Assembly: GCA_050329575.1 (NCBI GenBank)
Contig: JBHJOP010000011.1
Location: 1 to 19,056 of the forward strand
Origin: JAUXFS01 sp050329575
Lineage (GTDB): Bacteria; Pseudomonadota; Alphaproteobacteria; Rhodospirillales; Defluviicoccaceae
Length of the DNA: 19,056 bases
Reading direction: 5' to 3'
Shown: positions 1 to 7,898 of the stretch, in pieces
How the letters are laid out: the number at the start of each line of letters is the position of its first letter
Numbering within the stretch: the stretch's first letter is position 1
Notes under the pieces: generated by a model
What the model was told of the DNA's origin: nothing
What the model saw: the letters and a program-made list of their open reading frames with translations, nothing else
The model's database searches: none
Made by a program: the position numbers and the translations under genes

Positions 1-1
1 G

Positions 2-784
2 GCGCTGGCCGGGCTGCCGGCCGGCGGTGCCGATGCGGCGGCGTTGGCCGGGCTGCGAAGTCGGCTGCTGCAGGGACTCGGCGGTCGCCTGAGCGCACTG
101 CGCGAGTCCCTCGAGGCCGAATCGGTGAGCTTCGACGACCTGCCGGCCGACCTGCGCGAGCGCTTCGTCGCTCCCGACGGGCGAGCGCGACTGGTGATCG
201 AACCGCGCGCCGACATTCAGCGCGATCCGCAGGCGCTTCGCGAATTCGTGGAGGCGGTGCGGACCGTCGCGCCCAACGTTACCGGCCCGCCGGTGGTGAT
301 CCTGGAAGGTGGACGGGCGGTGGTACGGTCCTTCCTCCAGGCCGCTGGACTGGCGCTGGCGGCGATCACCGCCCTGCTCGCGCTGCTGTTGCGCAACGTC
401 CGCGACATCGCGCTGGTGTTCGCCCCGCTGGGGTTGGCGACGCTGCTCACGGTGGCGGCGACGGTGGTTCTCGACCAGCCGTTCAACTTCGCCAACGTCA
501 TCGCCTTGCCGCTGCTGTTCGGCCTCGGGGTTGCCGGCAGCCTGCAGCTGGTGATGCGCGAGATCCGCGAGCAGGGGACCGCCTCGGTGATGATCTCCAG
601 CACGCCGCGCGCCGTGGTGTTCAGCGCGCTCACCACCATCGGCTCGTTCGGCAGCCTCGGCCTCTCCGGCCATCCCGGCACCGCGAGCATGGGGTTGCTG
701 CTGACGATCTCGATCAGCCTGTCGATGCTGTGCACCCTGCTGGTGCTGCCGGCGCTGATGGCCGTCTTCACGCCCACCCGGTAG
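2..784 (+). CDS. hpnN: Hopanoid-transport RND protein HpnN, C-terminal part (5' end outside window)
   Basis: The frame is open from the first bases of the window to the TAG at 782-784, so only the last 260 residues of a protein of roughly 850-900 residues are present. HpnN is an inner-membrane RND/MMPL-type transporter that moves hopanoids towards the outer membrane. The visible part is the end of the second periplasmic loop (SFDDLPADLRERFVAPDGRA) followed by the C-terminal membrane bundle, with hydrophobic helices at about residues 111-131, 135-157, 161-182, 205-225 and 230-255 of the fragment. The stretches FNFANVIALPLLFGLGV and FSALTTIGSFGSLGLSGHPG are typical of this family. It runs tail to tail with secA, 12 bases apart. 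The assignment to HpnN rather than another MMPL protein rests on remembered family motifs; upstream hpn genes would confirm it. Confidence 0.85.
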   Translation, partial: ALAGLPAGGADAAALAGLRSRLLQGLGGRLSALRESLEAESVSFDDLPADLRERFVAPDGRARLVIEPRADIQRDPQALREFVEAVRTVAPNVTGPPVVILEGGRAVVRSFLQAAGLALAAITALLALLLRNVRDIALVFAPLGLATLLTVAATVVLDQPFNFANVIALPLLFGLGVAGSLQLVMREIREQGTASVMISSTPRAVVFSALTTIGSFGSLGLSGHPGTASMGLLLTISISLSMLCTLLVLPALMAVFTPTR

Positions 785-796
785 CGGCGTTCGGAC

Positions 797-3529
797 TCAC
801 CCCATCTGGCCGTGGCAGTGCTTGTATTTCTTGCCGGAGCCGCAGGGGCAGGGGGCGTTGCGGGCGACGCGGCCCCAGGTGGCGGGGTCCTTGGGGTCGA
901 CGGTCGTCGACCCTTGGCGGGAGCGGAGCGGCGCCGCAGCGGGAGCCGCCGCCGATGCGGTCGGCCGCAGCGGAGCGGCCTCGGCGGTGGCGAACGCCGG
1001 GTCCTCGCGGGTCTCGTGCGTCTCCCGCTCGCCGCGCGGCAGGAGCGCGTCCTCCTTCGGCGTCATCTGCAACTCGACGTGGGCGAGCACCAGGGTGACC
1101 CGTTCGCGCAGCCGCTCCAGCATCGCCTCGAACAGATCGAAGGCCTCGCGCTTGTACTCGTTGAGCGGGTCCTTCTGGGCGTAGGCGCGAAGCCCGATGC
1201 CCTGGCGCAGATGGTCGAGTCCGAGAAGGTGCTCCTTCCACACCTGGTCGAGGATCTGCAACAGCAGGCTCTTCTCGACCATCCGCATCACCTCGGGGCC
1301 GAAGTTGGCGGCCTTCTCCGCCATCCGGCGGTCGACGGCGGCGGTCAGCCGCTCGCGGATCTCGGCGTCGGCGATGCCCTCCTCGGCCGCCCAGTCGGCG
1401 AACGGCAGGCCGAGGCCGAAGATGCGCAGCACGTCGGCGTGCAGGCCGGCCATGTTCCACTGCTCGGCATAGGCGTCCTTGGGCACGTGCCGGGCGACGA
1501 GGGCGTCGACGACGTGGTGGCGCATGTCGACCACCGTGTGCGAGACGTCGTCCTCGGTCATCAGCTCGCGGCGCTGCTCGTAGACCACCTTGCGCTGGTC
1601 GTTCATCACGTTGTCGAACTTGAGCAGGTTCTTGCGGATCTCGAAGTTGCGCGCCTCGACCTTCTGCTGCGCCTTCTCGAGCGCCCTGTTGACCCACGAG
1701 TGGACGATCGCCTCGCCCTTCTCAAGGCCCAGCTTCTGCAGCATGCCGTCGATGCGCTCGGAGCCGAAGATGCGCATCAGGTCGTCTTCCAGCGACAGGA
1801 AGAACTTGGACGCGCCGGGATCGCCTTGCCGTCCCGAGCGGCCCCGCAACTGGTTGTCGATGCGGCGGCTCTCGTGGCGCTCGGTGCCGAGGATGAACAG
1901 GCCGCCCGCCGCCACCACCTTGGCCTTGTCGGCGGCGACCTCGGCGCGGATGCGGGCCCTGCCGTCGCCGTCGGCGGCGGGGTCGTTGATTTCCTGGCGG
2001 ATGCGCATGTCGGGGTTGCCGCCGAGCTGGATGTCGGTGCCGCGGCCCGCCATGTTGGTGGCGATGGTGACCGCACCAGAGACCCCGGCCTGGGTGATGA
2101 TCGCCGCCTCCTGCTCGTGATAGCGGGCGTTCAGCACGTTGTGCAGGATCTTCTTCTCTTTCAGCATCGAAGACAGGTGCTCGGACTTCTCGATGCTGAC
2201 CGTGCCGACGAGGACCGGCTGGCCGCGTTCGCGGCAATCGAGGATCTGTTCGACGATGGCCTCGTACTTCTCCTCGGCGGTGCGGTAGACCTCGTCGTCG
2301 TTGTCGGTGCGGACGCACGGCACGTTGGTCGGAATGTCGATCACCTCGAGCCCGTAAATCTCGGCGAACTCGCCGGCTTCCGTCATCGCCGTGCCGGTCA
2401 TCCCGGCCAGCTTCGGATACAGCCGGAAGTAGTTCTGGAAGGTGATCGACGCCAGCGTCTGGTTCTCCTGCTGGATGTGCACCCCTTCCTTGGCCTCCAG
2501 CGCCTGGTGCAGGCCCTCGGAATAGCGGCGGCCCTCCATCATCCGACCGGTGAACTCGTCGATGATCACCACCTTGTCGTCCTTGACGATGTAGTCGGTG
2601 TCGCGGCTGAACAGCTTGTGGGCGCGCAGGGCCTGGTTGGCGTGGTGGACGAGCGAGATGTTGACGACGTCGTAGAGATTGCCCTCGACCAGGAGGCCGC
2701 CGTCCCGCAGCATCGCCTCGATCTTCTCCATGCCGGTCTCGGTGAACGACACCGCGCGCGCCTTCTCGTCCTTCTCGTAGTCTTCGTCGGCGAGGCGGGG
2801 GATCAGCGTGTTGATCCGCATGTAGAGCTCGGAGGAGTCCTCGGCCGGGCCGGAGATGATCAGCGGCGTGCGCGCTTCGTCGATCAGGATCGAATCGACC
2901 TCGTCGACGATCGCGTAATGAAACGGCCGGTGTGCCATGTCATCGCGGCGGAACTTCATGTTGTCGCGGAGGTAGTCGAAGCCCAGCTCGTTGTTGGTTC
3001 CGTAGGTGACGTCGCAGGCGTACGCCGCCCGGCGCTCGGCATCGTTGAGCCCGTGGACGATACAGCCGACGCCGAGATCGAGGAAGCGGTAGATCTCGCC
3101 CATCCATTCGGCGTCGCGGCGGGCGAGGTAGTCGTTGACGGTGACCACGTGCACGCCCTTGCCGGTCAGCGCATTGAGGTAGACCGGCAGGGTGGCGACC
3201 AGCGTCTTGCCCTCGCCGGTCTTCATCTCCGCGATCATCCCGCGGTGGAGGACGATGCCGCCCAGAAGCTGGACGTCGAAATGGCGCTGGCCGAGGGTGC
3301 GCTTGGCCGCCTCGCGCACGGTGGCGAAGGCCTCGGCCAACAACTCGTCGAGCGTCTCGCCCGCGGCCAGCCGGTCGCGCAGCCAGGGGGTGCGGTCGCG
3401 CAACGCATCGTCGCCGAGCGCCGCCAACGACGGCTCGAGGGCGTTGATCGCTTCGACGTGCCTGCGCAGGCTTTTCAGGAAACGTTCGTTGGCGGTGCCG
3501 AACACGCGCCGGGCGAGTGCGCCGAACAT
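797..3529 (-). CDS. secA: Preprotein translocase ATPase SecA
   Basis: SecA is the ATP-driven motor that pushes unfolded preproteins through SecYEG at the inner membrane. The 910-residue product has the expected length and domain order. Walker A (MKTGEGKT, K108) is followed by the DEAD-type motif DEVDSILIDEART, then the second nucleotide-binding domain with ATNMAGRGTDIQLGG and QLRGRSGRQGDPG, the helical scaffold (KFDNVMNDQRKVVYEQR), and a C-terminal linker. The end carries the zinc/SecB-binding tail CPCGSGKKYKHCH with C894, C896, C905 and H906. I chose the ATG at 3529 because GAGGACC lies just upstream and the protein then begins MFGALARRVFG, as in relatives; a TTG 18 bases upstream is in frame but lacks support. 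A sigma70-like promoter and a terminator-like hairpin lie in its leader. It is divergent from an exported prolyl isomerase gene, its likely functional neighbour in protein export. Confidence 0.98.
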   Translation of the reverse strand: MFGALARRVFGTANERFLKSLRRHVEAINALEPSLAALGDDALRDRTPWLRDRLAAGETLDELLAEAFATVREAAKRTLGQRHFDVQLLGGIVLHRGMIAEMKTGEGKTLVATLPVYLNALTGKGVHVVTVNDYLARRDAEWMGEIYRFLDLGVGCIVHGLNDAERRAAYACDVTYGTNNELGFDYLRDNMKFRRDDMAHRPFHYAIVDEVDSILIDEARTPLIISGPAEDSSELYMRINTLIPRLADEDYEKDEKARAVSFTETGMEKIEAMLRDGGLLVEGNLYDVVNISLVHHANQALRAHKLFSRDTDYIVKDDKVVIIDEFTGRMMEGRRYSEGLHQALEAKEGVHIQQENQTLASITFQNYFRLYPKLAGMTGTAMTEAGEFAEIYGLEVIDIPTNVPCVRTDNDDEVYRTAEEKYEAIVEQILDCRERGQPVLVGTVSIEKSEHLSSMLKEKKILHNVLNARYHEQEAAIITQAGVSGAVTIATNMAGRGTDIQLGGNPDMRIRQEINDPAADGDGRARIRAEVAADKAKVVAAGGLFILGTERHESRRIDNQLRGRSGRQGDPGASKFFLSLEDDLMRIFGSERIDGMLQKLGLEKGEAIVHSWVNRALEKAQQKVEARNFEIRKNLLKFDNVMNDQRKVVYEQRRELMTEDDVSHTVVDMRHHVVDALVARHVPKDAYAEQWNMAGLHADVLRIFGLGLPFADWAAEEGIADAEIRERLTAAVDRRMAEKAANFGPEVMRMVEKSLLLQILDQVWKEHLLGLDHLRQGIGLRAYAQKDPLNEYKREAFDLFEAMLERLRERVTLVLAHVELQMTPKEDALLPRGERETHETREDPAFATAEAAPLRPTASAAAPAAAPLRSRQGSTTVDPKDPATWGRVARNAPCPCGSGKKYKHCHGQMG

Positions 3530-3541
3530 CCACGGTCCTCG

Positions 3542-3587
3542 AAACAAAAAGGCGGCCTCGGGGCGCGCTTGCTGGCCCCCGTCCGCC
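3542..3587 (-). promoter_or_regulatory. Terminator-like hairpin with U-run in the secA leader
   Basis: Read in the secA direction, GGCGG (3587-3583) can pair with CCGCC (3555-3551), and inside it GGGG (within 3580-3576) with CCCC (3563-3560). A run TTTTTGTTT (3550-3542) follows at once and ends just before the secA Shine-Dalgarno at about 3540-3534. This has the form of an intrinsic terminator with an internal loop, placed between the proposed promoter and the gene. It might attenuate secA transcription. The stem is interrupted and the GC-rich background makes chance pairing common, so the call is tentative. Confidence 0.35.
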
Positions 3588-3600
3588 GTCCCCGGGCGAA

Positions 3601-3629
3601 GAGATAGACGCGGCGGCCGGTCCTGTCAA
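3601..3629 (-). promoter_or_regulatory. Sigma70-type promoter for secA
   Basis: On the minus strand TTGACA (3629-3624), a 17-base spacer and TATCTC (3606-3601) form a near-consensus promoter. Transcription would begin near 3594 and give a leader of about 65 bases before the secA ATG. Confidence 0.6.
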
Positions 3630-3676
3630 TCCGAACGCCCGGTTCCGGGCCCGGCCCGCCGGCGGCTGCGGCGGCC

Positions 3677-3705
3677 TTGCTCCCGGGTCGCCGATGTGCT
3701 TTATC
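3677..3705 (+). promoter_or_regulatory. Candidate promoter for the prolyl isomerase gene
   Basis: TTGCTC (3677-3682) and TTTATC (3700-3705) are separated by 17 bases, about 65 bases before the ATG at 3770. The match is moderate, but this is the best sigma70-like pair in the secA divergent region on this strand. Confidence 0.4.
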
Positions 3706-3769
3706 GCCGGTTCGATCACCGTCCGGCGCAGGGCGTTCGCCGCCGTCCGGTGCCGAGGAGAACACTCCG

Positions 3770-4615
3770 ATGTTCAGAGTTTTCGCCGGCGTCGCGGCCG
3801 CCGTCGCCATCGCCGCCGTCCTCGCATGGCCAACCTGGGCGGCCGACGCCGAGGATGATCCCGTCGTCGCCAGGGTCGACGGCACCGAGATCCGCCGATC
3901 GCAGGCGCTCGAGGTTCGCCGCCGGCTGCCGCCACAGATGCAGCAGGTGCCGGACGAGCTGCTGCTGCCGGTGCTGGTCAACATCGTCATCGATACCAGG
4001 ATCGTCGCCGACGAGGCGCGCCGGCAGGGGCTCCAGGACGACCCGGACGTGCGCGCACAGATGGCGAAGCTGGAGGACCTGATCCTGGAACAGGTGCTGA
4101 TCCAGCGCACGATCGAGAGCGGCCTCACCGACGCCGCGGTGGCGGACCGCTATCGGACGCTGGTCGACGAGGGCAAGGGCGAAGAGGAGGTCCGTGCCCG
4201 GCACATTCTTGTCGAGACCGAAGAGAAGGCCAAGGCGTTGATCGTCGAGTTGCGGACGGGGGCCGATTTCGGCGAACTCGCGGACCGGGAGTCGACGGAT
4301 CGGTCGGGGTCCAAGGGTGGCGATCTCGGCTACTTCGCCAAGGGCGAGATGGTGCCGGCGTTCGCCGACGCGGCGTTCGCGATGGCGGTCGGCGCGTACA
4401 GCGAGCAGCCCGTCGAGACCCAGTTCGGGTGGCACGTGATCAAGGTCGAAGACCGCCGCGACCGGCAGCCGCCGCCGCTGGATGAGGTTTCCGACCAGCT
4501 GCGCAGCGAGATGGCCCGCGAGGCGCGCACCGCCTACCTCGAACGGCTGCGCGACAACGCCACCATCGAACGGTTCGACGAGCCGGTGCCCGCGCCCGCT
4601 CAGCCGGCCCGCTGA
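3770..4615 (+). CDS. Exported parvulin-type peptidyl-prolyl cis-trans isomerase
   Basis: This 281-residue protein should be a periplasmic foldase that isomerises prolyl bonds in exported proteins. Residues 1 to about 24 form a signal peptide (MFRVFAGVAAAVAIAAVLAW core) with likely cleavage after TWA. An N-terminal helical SurA/PrsA-like region follows (about 30-135), then a complete parvulin domain at about 141-230. The domain starts VRARHILVET, contains GADFGELA, SGSKGGDLGYF and MVPAFADAAF, and ends TQFGWHVIKVED. The C-terminus is a charged helix with a proline-rich end. ATG 3770 was chosen for the GAGGAG at 3755-3760 and because it starts the signal peptide. It lies 46 bases before argJ and is divergent from secA, which fits a role in secretion. 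It is PrsA/PpiC-like; the exact orthologue name is not certain. Confidence 0.93.
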   Translation: MFRVFAGVAAAVAIAAVLAWPTWAADAEDDPVVARVDGTEIRRSQALEVRRRLPPQMQQVPDELLLPVLVNIVIDTRIVADEARRQGLQDDPDVRAQMAKLEDLILEQVLIQRTIESGLTDAAVADRYRTLVDEGKGEEEVRARHILVETEEKAKALIVELRTGADFGELADRESTDRSGSKGGDLGYFAKGEMVPAFADAAFAMAVGAYSEQPVETQFGWHVIKVEDRRDRQPPPLDEVSDQLRSEMAREARTAYLERLRDNATIERFDEPVPAPAQPAR

Positions 4616-4661
4616 CGGCAACGGGACGGCCCGCCGTCACCCCCAGTCGAAACGATCAGCC

Positions 4662-5891
4662 ATGCCCAAGACGTCGCCCCTCGCTCCCGCCCGTTTCCCG
4701 ATTGTGCCACCGGTCGCCGGCGTGCGCTTGGCGACGCACGCCTGCCAGTTGCGCTATCGCGACCGCGACGACGTGCTGCTCGTCGAACTCGCCGAGGGAA
4801 CTGCCGTCGCGGGCGTGCTCACCCGCTCGACCACCGCGTCGGCGCCGGTGCTGTGGTGCCGCAACGCGCTGATGGGCGGCGCGGCGCGGGCGCTGGTGGT
4901 CAACGCCGGCAACGCCAACGCGTTCACGGGTGCGCTCGGAGAACAGGCGGTCGGACGAACGGTGGAGGCCGTCTGCGCGGAGCTGAGGTGCCCGCCGAGC
5001 CAGGTGTTCGTCGCCTCCACCGGGGTGATCGGCGAGCCGTTGCGGGCCGAGAAGATCGTCGCCGCGCTGGCCGAACTGCGCCGCAACCTGACTGTTGACG
5101 GCTGGGAGGCGGCGGCGCGGGCGATCGCCACCACCGACACCTACCCCAAGGGCAGCACGGCCCGCGCCACCATCGACGGCGTGGCCGTGACCATCAGCGG
5201 CATCGCCAAGGGCTCCGGGATGATCGCGCCTGACATGGCGACCATGCTCGGGTTCGTGTTCACGGACGCGGCGATCGCGCCCGGCGTGCTGCAGGTGCTG
5301 CTGGGCGCGGCGGTCGACCGGTCGTTCAACTGCATCACAGTCGACGGCGACACCTCGACCAGCGACACCCTGCTGCTGTTCGCCACCGGCGCCGCCCGGC
5401 ACGACGTCATCGTCGATGCGAGCGATCGGCGGCTGGCCGACTTCCGGGCTAGGCTCGGCGACGTGATGGTCGACCTCGCCCACCAGGTCGTGCGCGACGG
5501 CGAGGGCGCCTCGAAGTTCGTGACGATCGGCGTTTCCGGCGCCGAGAGCGACACCGCTGCGCGGCGCATCGGCCTCGCGATCGCCAATTCGCCTCTGGTC
5601 AAGACGGCGATCGCGGGGGCGGATGCCAACTGGGGCCGCATCGTGATGGCGATCGGCAAGTCGGGCGAGAAGACGGACCGGAACCGGATCGCGATCCGCA
5701 TCGGCGGCCTGCCGGTCGCCCTGCACGGGGCCGCGATCTCGGGCTACGAGGAGGGGCCGGTCGCCGGCCACATGAAGGGATCGGAGATCGACATCGCCGT
5801 CGACGTCGGCGTCGGCGACGGATCCGCCACCGTCTGGACCTGCGATCTGACCCACGACTACATCTCCATCAATGCCGATTACCGGTCCTGA
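4662..5891 (+). CDS. argJ: Bifunctional ornithine acetyltransferase / N-acetylglutamate synthase ArgJ
   Basis: ArgJ moves the acetyl group from N-acetylornithine to glutamate in the cyclic arginine pathway and, in bifunctional forms, also acetylates glutamate from acetyl-CoA; it acts in the cytosol. The 409-residue protein is full length. Residues 118-124 read ASTGVIG (oxyanion-hole region), and 183-196 contain KGSGMIAPDMATML. The precursor is expected to cleave itself between A193 and T194, which makes T194 the nucleophile of the beta chain. Other family stretches are VNAGNANAFTG, ADANWGRI and the terminal ISINADYRS. The ATG at 4662 gives the usual N-terminus, but no good Shine-Dalgarno is visible before it, so translation may depend on read-through from the isomerase gene 46 bases upstream. 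Its last 20 bases overlap mutT. Confidence 0.97.
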   Translation: MPKTSPLAPARFPIVPPVAGVRLATHACQLRYRDRDDVLLVELAEGTAVAGVLTRSTTASAPVLWCRNALMGGAARALVVNAGNANAFTGALGEQAVGRTVEAVCAELRCPPSQVFVASTGVIGEPLRAEKIVAALAELRRNLTVDGWEAAARAIATTDTYPKGSTARATIDGVAVTISGIAKGSGMIAPDMATMLGFVFTDAAIAPGVLQVLLGAAVDRSFNCITVDGDTSTSDTLLLFATGAARHDVIVDASDRRLADFRARLGDVMVDLAHQVVRDGEGASKFVTIGVSGAESDTAARRIGLAIANSPLVKTAIAGADANWGRIVMAIGKSGEKTDRNRIAIRIGGLPVALHGAAISGYEEGPVAGHMKGSEIDIAVDVGVGDGSATVWTCDLTHDYISINADYRS

Positions 5892-6333
5892 TCCCGGTTG
5901 CCTGCAGGCGGAGACGCGCACCTCCGACAGACCGCTGCCGCTGGTGCTGGTGGCGGCGGTGGCGCTGATCGACGTCGACGGCCGGGTGCTGCTGGCGCAA
6001 CGGCCGCAAGGCAAGCACTTGGCGGGGTTGTGGGAGTTTCCGGGCGGGAAGATCCGCGCCGGCGAATCCCCGGAAGCCGCGCTGGTTCGAGAACTGCGCG
6101 AGGAACTGGCGGTCGACATCACAGAAAGCTGCCTCGCACCGTTCGCTTTCGCCTCGCACGCCTACGAGGACTTCCGGCTCCTGATGCCGCTCTACCTCTG
6201 CCGGGTATGGAAGGGGACGCCGACCCCGCTGGAGGGGCAGGCGCTCAGATGGGTGCAGCCGCGGGCGATGGCGTCGCTGCCGATGCCGCCGGCGGACGCG
6301 CCGCTGGTCGCGATGCTGCGCGACTGGCTGTGA
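5872..6333 (+). CDS. mutT: Nudix hydrolase MutT (8-oxo-dGTP diphosphatase)
   Basis: MutT removes oxidised dGTP from the nucleotide pool and so prevents A:T to C:G mutations. The 153-residue product carries a full Nudix box at residues 59-81: G59, E65, R73-E74, E77-E78, then LAV, where the usual Gly of the last triplet is Ala80. Preceding this are LAQRPQGKHLAGLWEFPGG and afterwards HAYEDFRLLMPLYLC and LRWVQP, all MutT-like. The ATG at 5872 lies inside the end of argJ (20-base overlap), so the two are probably translationally coupled; argJ-mutT adjacency is familiar in alphaproteobacteria. A later start near the conserved LVLVAAVALID would trim about 20 residues, but no better ATG is seen. Other Nudix substrates cannot be excluded from sequence alone. 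Confidence 0.92.
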   Translation: MPITGPDPGCLQAETRTSDRPLPLVLVAAVALIDVDGRVLLAQRPQGKHLAGLWEFPGGKIRAGESPEAALVRELREELAVDITESCLAPFAFASHAYEDFRLLMPLYLCRVWKGTPTPLEGQALRWVQPRAMASLPMPPADAPLVAMLRDWL

Positions 6334-6342
6334 TCCGAGGCA

Positions 6343-6651
6343 TCAGCGCAGGCTTTCGATGTAGGCGATGAGGTTTTCGATCTCCCGGCGGCTGAGGCTG
6401 AGGCCGGGCATGCCGCCGTGGGGTTGGACCAGAAAGGCGTGCAGTCGATCGGCGGTCGTCTTCGGGTCGCGGGCCACCGCGGCGAGCGGGCGGGCGCCGT
6501 CGATGGTGGTGAGGCGGCCTTCGACCAGATGGCAGGCCCCGCACCACGTCGCGGCCAAGTCCCGACCGGCCGCCGGGTCGCCGGCGGCGGCGAGTGGTGG
6601 CGAGAGGAGCAGGATCGCGCAAAGCGTCGCGACGACGCGAACCATGACCAT
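6343..6651 (-). CDS. Small monohaem cytochrome c
   Basis: This is a 102-residue exported class I cytochrome c. A signal peptide covers about residues 1-23 (hydrophobic core VVATLCAILLLSPPLAAA). The haem site is C37-G-A-C40-H41, and M81 in GGMPGLSLS is the likely second iron ligand; the final helix IENLIAYIESL is typical of the fold. It should carry electrons in the periplasm. The start could be ATG 6651 or ATG 6645, since both give the same signal peptide; a GGAG lies about 13 bases upstream of the first. The gene begins 24 bases after a DUF6134-like gene and probably shares its transcript, and it is convergent with mutT (9-base gap). The redox partner is unknown. Confidence 0.9.
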   Translation of the reverse strand: MVMVRVVATLCAILLLSPPLAAAGDPAAGRDLAATWCGACHLVEGRLTTIDGARPLAAVARDPKTTADRLHAFLVQPHGGMPGLSLSRREIENLIAYIESLR

Positions 6652-6675
6652 GACGTGGGTGCTCCGCCGGCCGGC

Positions 6676-7362
6676 CTATCCCCTGGGCCGGTAGTGAATG
6701 CGCGTTCCCCTCTTGTCGAAGGTGGCGCCGACCCACCGGCCCTGGTCGTCGTAGAAGACGTCGCCGTCGAGAACGCTGGTCAGCCGGTAGCGGGTGACCG
6801 GGCGCGGGGCGCCGTCGACGGAGAGCACGGTCCGGTCGCGATCGTGGACGACCTGTTCCTTGAGCGTTCCCTTCTGCGGATCGATCAGCAGGGTGTGGGA
6901 CACGATCGCCGGGTTCCAGAAGCTGCCGACCATCACGTCGCCCGGCGCGAGGGCCGTGCCCCGCCGGCCGGTCACCTCGAAGGCGGGGCCGCGCGCCCGC
7001 CCGACCACCGTGTCCCGTCGACCGTTGTCTTCGGTGGTGCTGGCGAAGGCGTCGAGGCGATCGCCCTTCCAGGTTTCGGCGCTGCGGTGACTGTAAGCGA
7101 ACAGGGTCAGGAACAGGAGTTTGACCTCGATCTCGATGCGGGTCTCGACCAGGAGATCGCTGCCGAAACCGTCGAAGTCGACCCGGTGGTTGCCGACGAC
7201 GCGGTCGTCGATCAGGATGTCGAAGCGAAGTGGGCGGATGATCGTTCTCGGAGTCGCCGCCGCCGGGCGGGTACCGCCGACGGCGGAACCGACGAGCATG
7301 GCCGCGGCCGCCGATCCGATGAGCCGGCGTCGTGAAAACAGGGAGGGTGTGTTGTCGTGCAT
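6676..7362 (-). CDS. DUF6134-like exported protein with Tat-type signal
   Basis: The 228-residue product starts with a twin-arginine-like signal (SRRRLIGSAAAAMLVGSAVG, cleavage probably near the PAAA at about residue 36). The mature part is predicted beta-rich, with FDILIDDRVVGNHRVDF, a pattern of alternating hydrophobic and charged strands, SFWNPAIVSHTLLID and a terminal GRWVGATFDKRGTRIHYR. This is the layout I remember for the DUF6134 family, which has no established biochemical function. Tat export suggests folding or cofactor loading before export, but no cofactor motif is evident and there are no cysteines in the mature chain. ATG 7362 follows a weak GGGA element. The cytochrome c gene 24 bases downstream is the likely operon partner. 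Confidence 0.8.
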   Translation of the reverse strand: MHDNTPSLFSRRRLIGSAAAAMLVGSAVGGTRPAAATPRTIIRPLRFDILIDDRVVGNHRVDFDGFGSDLLVETRIEIEVKLLFLTLFAYSHRSAETWKGDRLDAFASTTEDNGRRDTVVGRARGPAFEVTGRRGTALAPGDVMVGSFWNPAIVSHTLLIDPQKGTLKEQVVHDRDRTVLSVDGAPRPVTRYRLTSVLDGDVFYDDQGRWVGATFDKRGTRIHYRPRG

Positions 7363-7405
7363 GAGTGTCCCGTGAGCGGTCGCTGCTTCTCAAAAGCCTC
7401 TCGGC

Positions 7406-7435
7406 GTGATACACGACCCGCCTTCGCGTCCGCAA
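7406..7435 (-). promoter_or_regulatory. Candidate promoter for the DUF6134-cytochrome c unit
   Basis: On the minus strand TTGCGG (7435-7430), an 18-base spacer and TATCAC (7411-7406) lie about 45-70 bases before the ATG at 7362. The match is partial. The rest of the divergent gap up to 7553 is GC-rich and shows no clear promoter for the cupin gene. Confidence 0.35.
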
Positions 7436-7564
7436 GGCCCGGCCGGCCGCCTCGTCCTATCTCGATTCGACGCTGATGTCCATTTCGTGGCGAGGTCGCA
7501 GGGCGGACCACGGCGGCCCGTTCGGCGGTCCCGCGGCGCGGCGGTCCACCTGCGGGAGGGGGGA

Positions 7565-7828
7565 ATGACGATCAAGATCGAGAAGCCGACGGCGGCCGAG
7601 ATCGCCGCCATGAAACGGTGCCCGATCTGGTCGAAGGAGGAGAGTGTCTTCGACTGGGCTTACGATGCCGAGGAGACCTGCTACCTTCTCGAGGGCGAGG
7701 TCGAGGTCACTGCGGAGGACGGCAGCGTCGTCGCGTTTGGCGCCGGCGACCTGGTCACGTTTCCGAAGGGCTTGAAATGCGTCTGGGATGTCCGCCGGGC
7801 GGTGCGCAAGCATTACCGGTTCGGCTGA
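7565..7828 (+). CDS. Small cupin-domain protein (Cupin_3 / DUF861-like)
   Basis: This 87-residue protein consists of one small beta-barrel. The pattern WSKEESVFDWAYDAEETCYL, then EGEVEVTAEDG, AFGAGDLVTFPKGL, CVWDV and the terminal VRKHYRFG is that of the Cupin_3 group. Such proteins often have only one or two metal-ligand-type residues and mostly unknown roles, so no substrate is proposed. The start ATG 7565 has an excellent purine-rich ribosome binding site immediately upstream (GGAGG at 7555-7559). The next gene, the PLP-dependent decarboxylase, begins 70 bases downstream on the same strand, so co-transcription is possible. Confidence 0.85.
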   Translation: MTIKIEKPTAAEIAAMKRCPIWSKEESVFDWAYDAEETCYLLEGEVEVTAEDGSVVAFGAGDLVTFPKGLKCVWDVRRAVRKHYRFG

Positions 7829-7898
7829 TCGCTCCCGGATCGGCGGCGTGAAGCCGCTCGGCGCGGGCACCTCGGACGACGACGGAAGGACGCAGACG

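Noticed and set aside
812..3607. Very long open frame (about 930 codons) antisense to secA
   Set aside because: The frame is a mirror of secA codon bias in GC-rich DNA. The opposite strand encodes an unmistakable full SecA, and the antisense product has a low-complexity Val/Leu/Asp/Gly-rich composition with no motif.
3475..3719. A SecM-like regulatory peptide upstream of secA
   Set aside because: The only minus-strand frame across the leader runs on into secA out of frame, has no signal peptide or arrest-like motif, and begins upstream of the proposed promoter.
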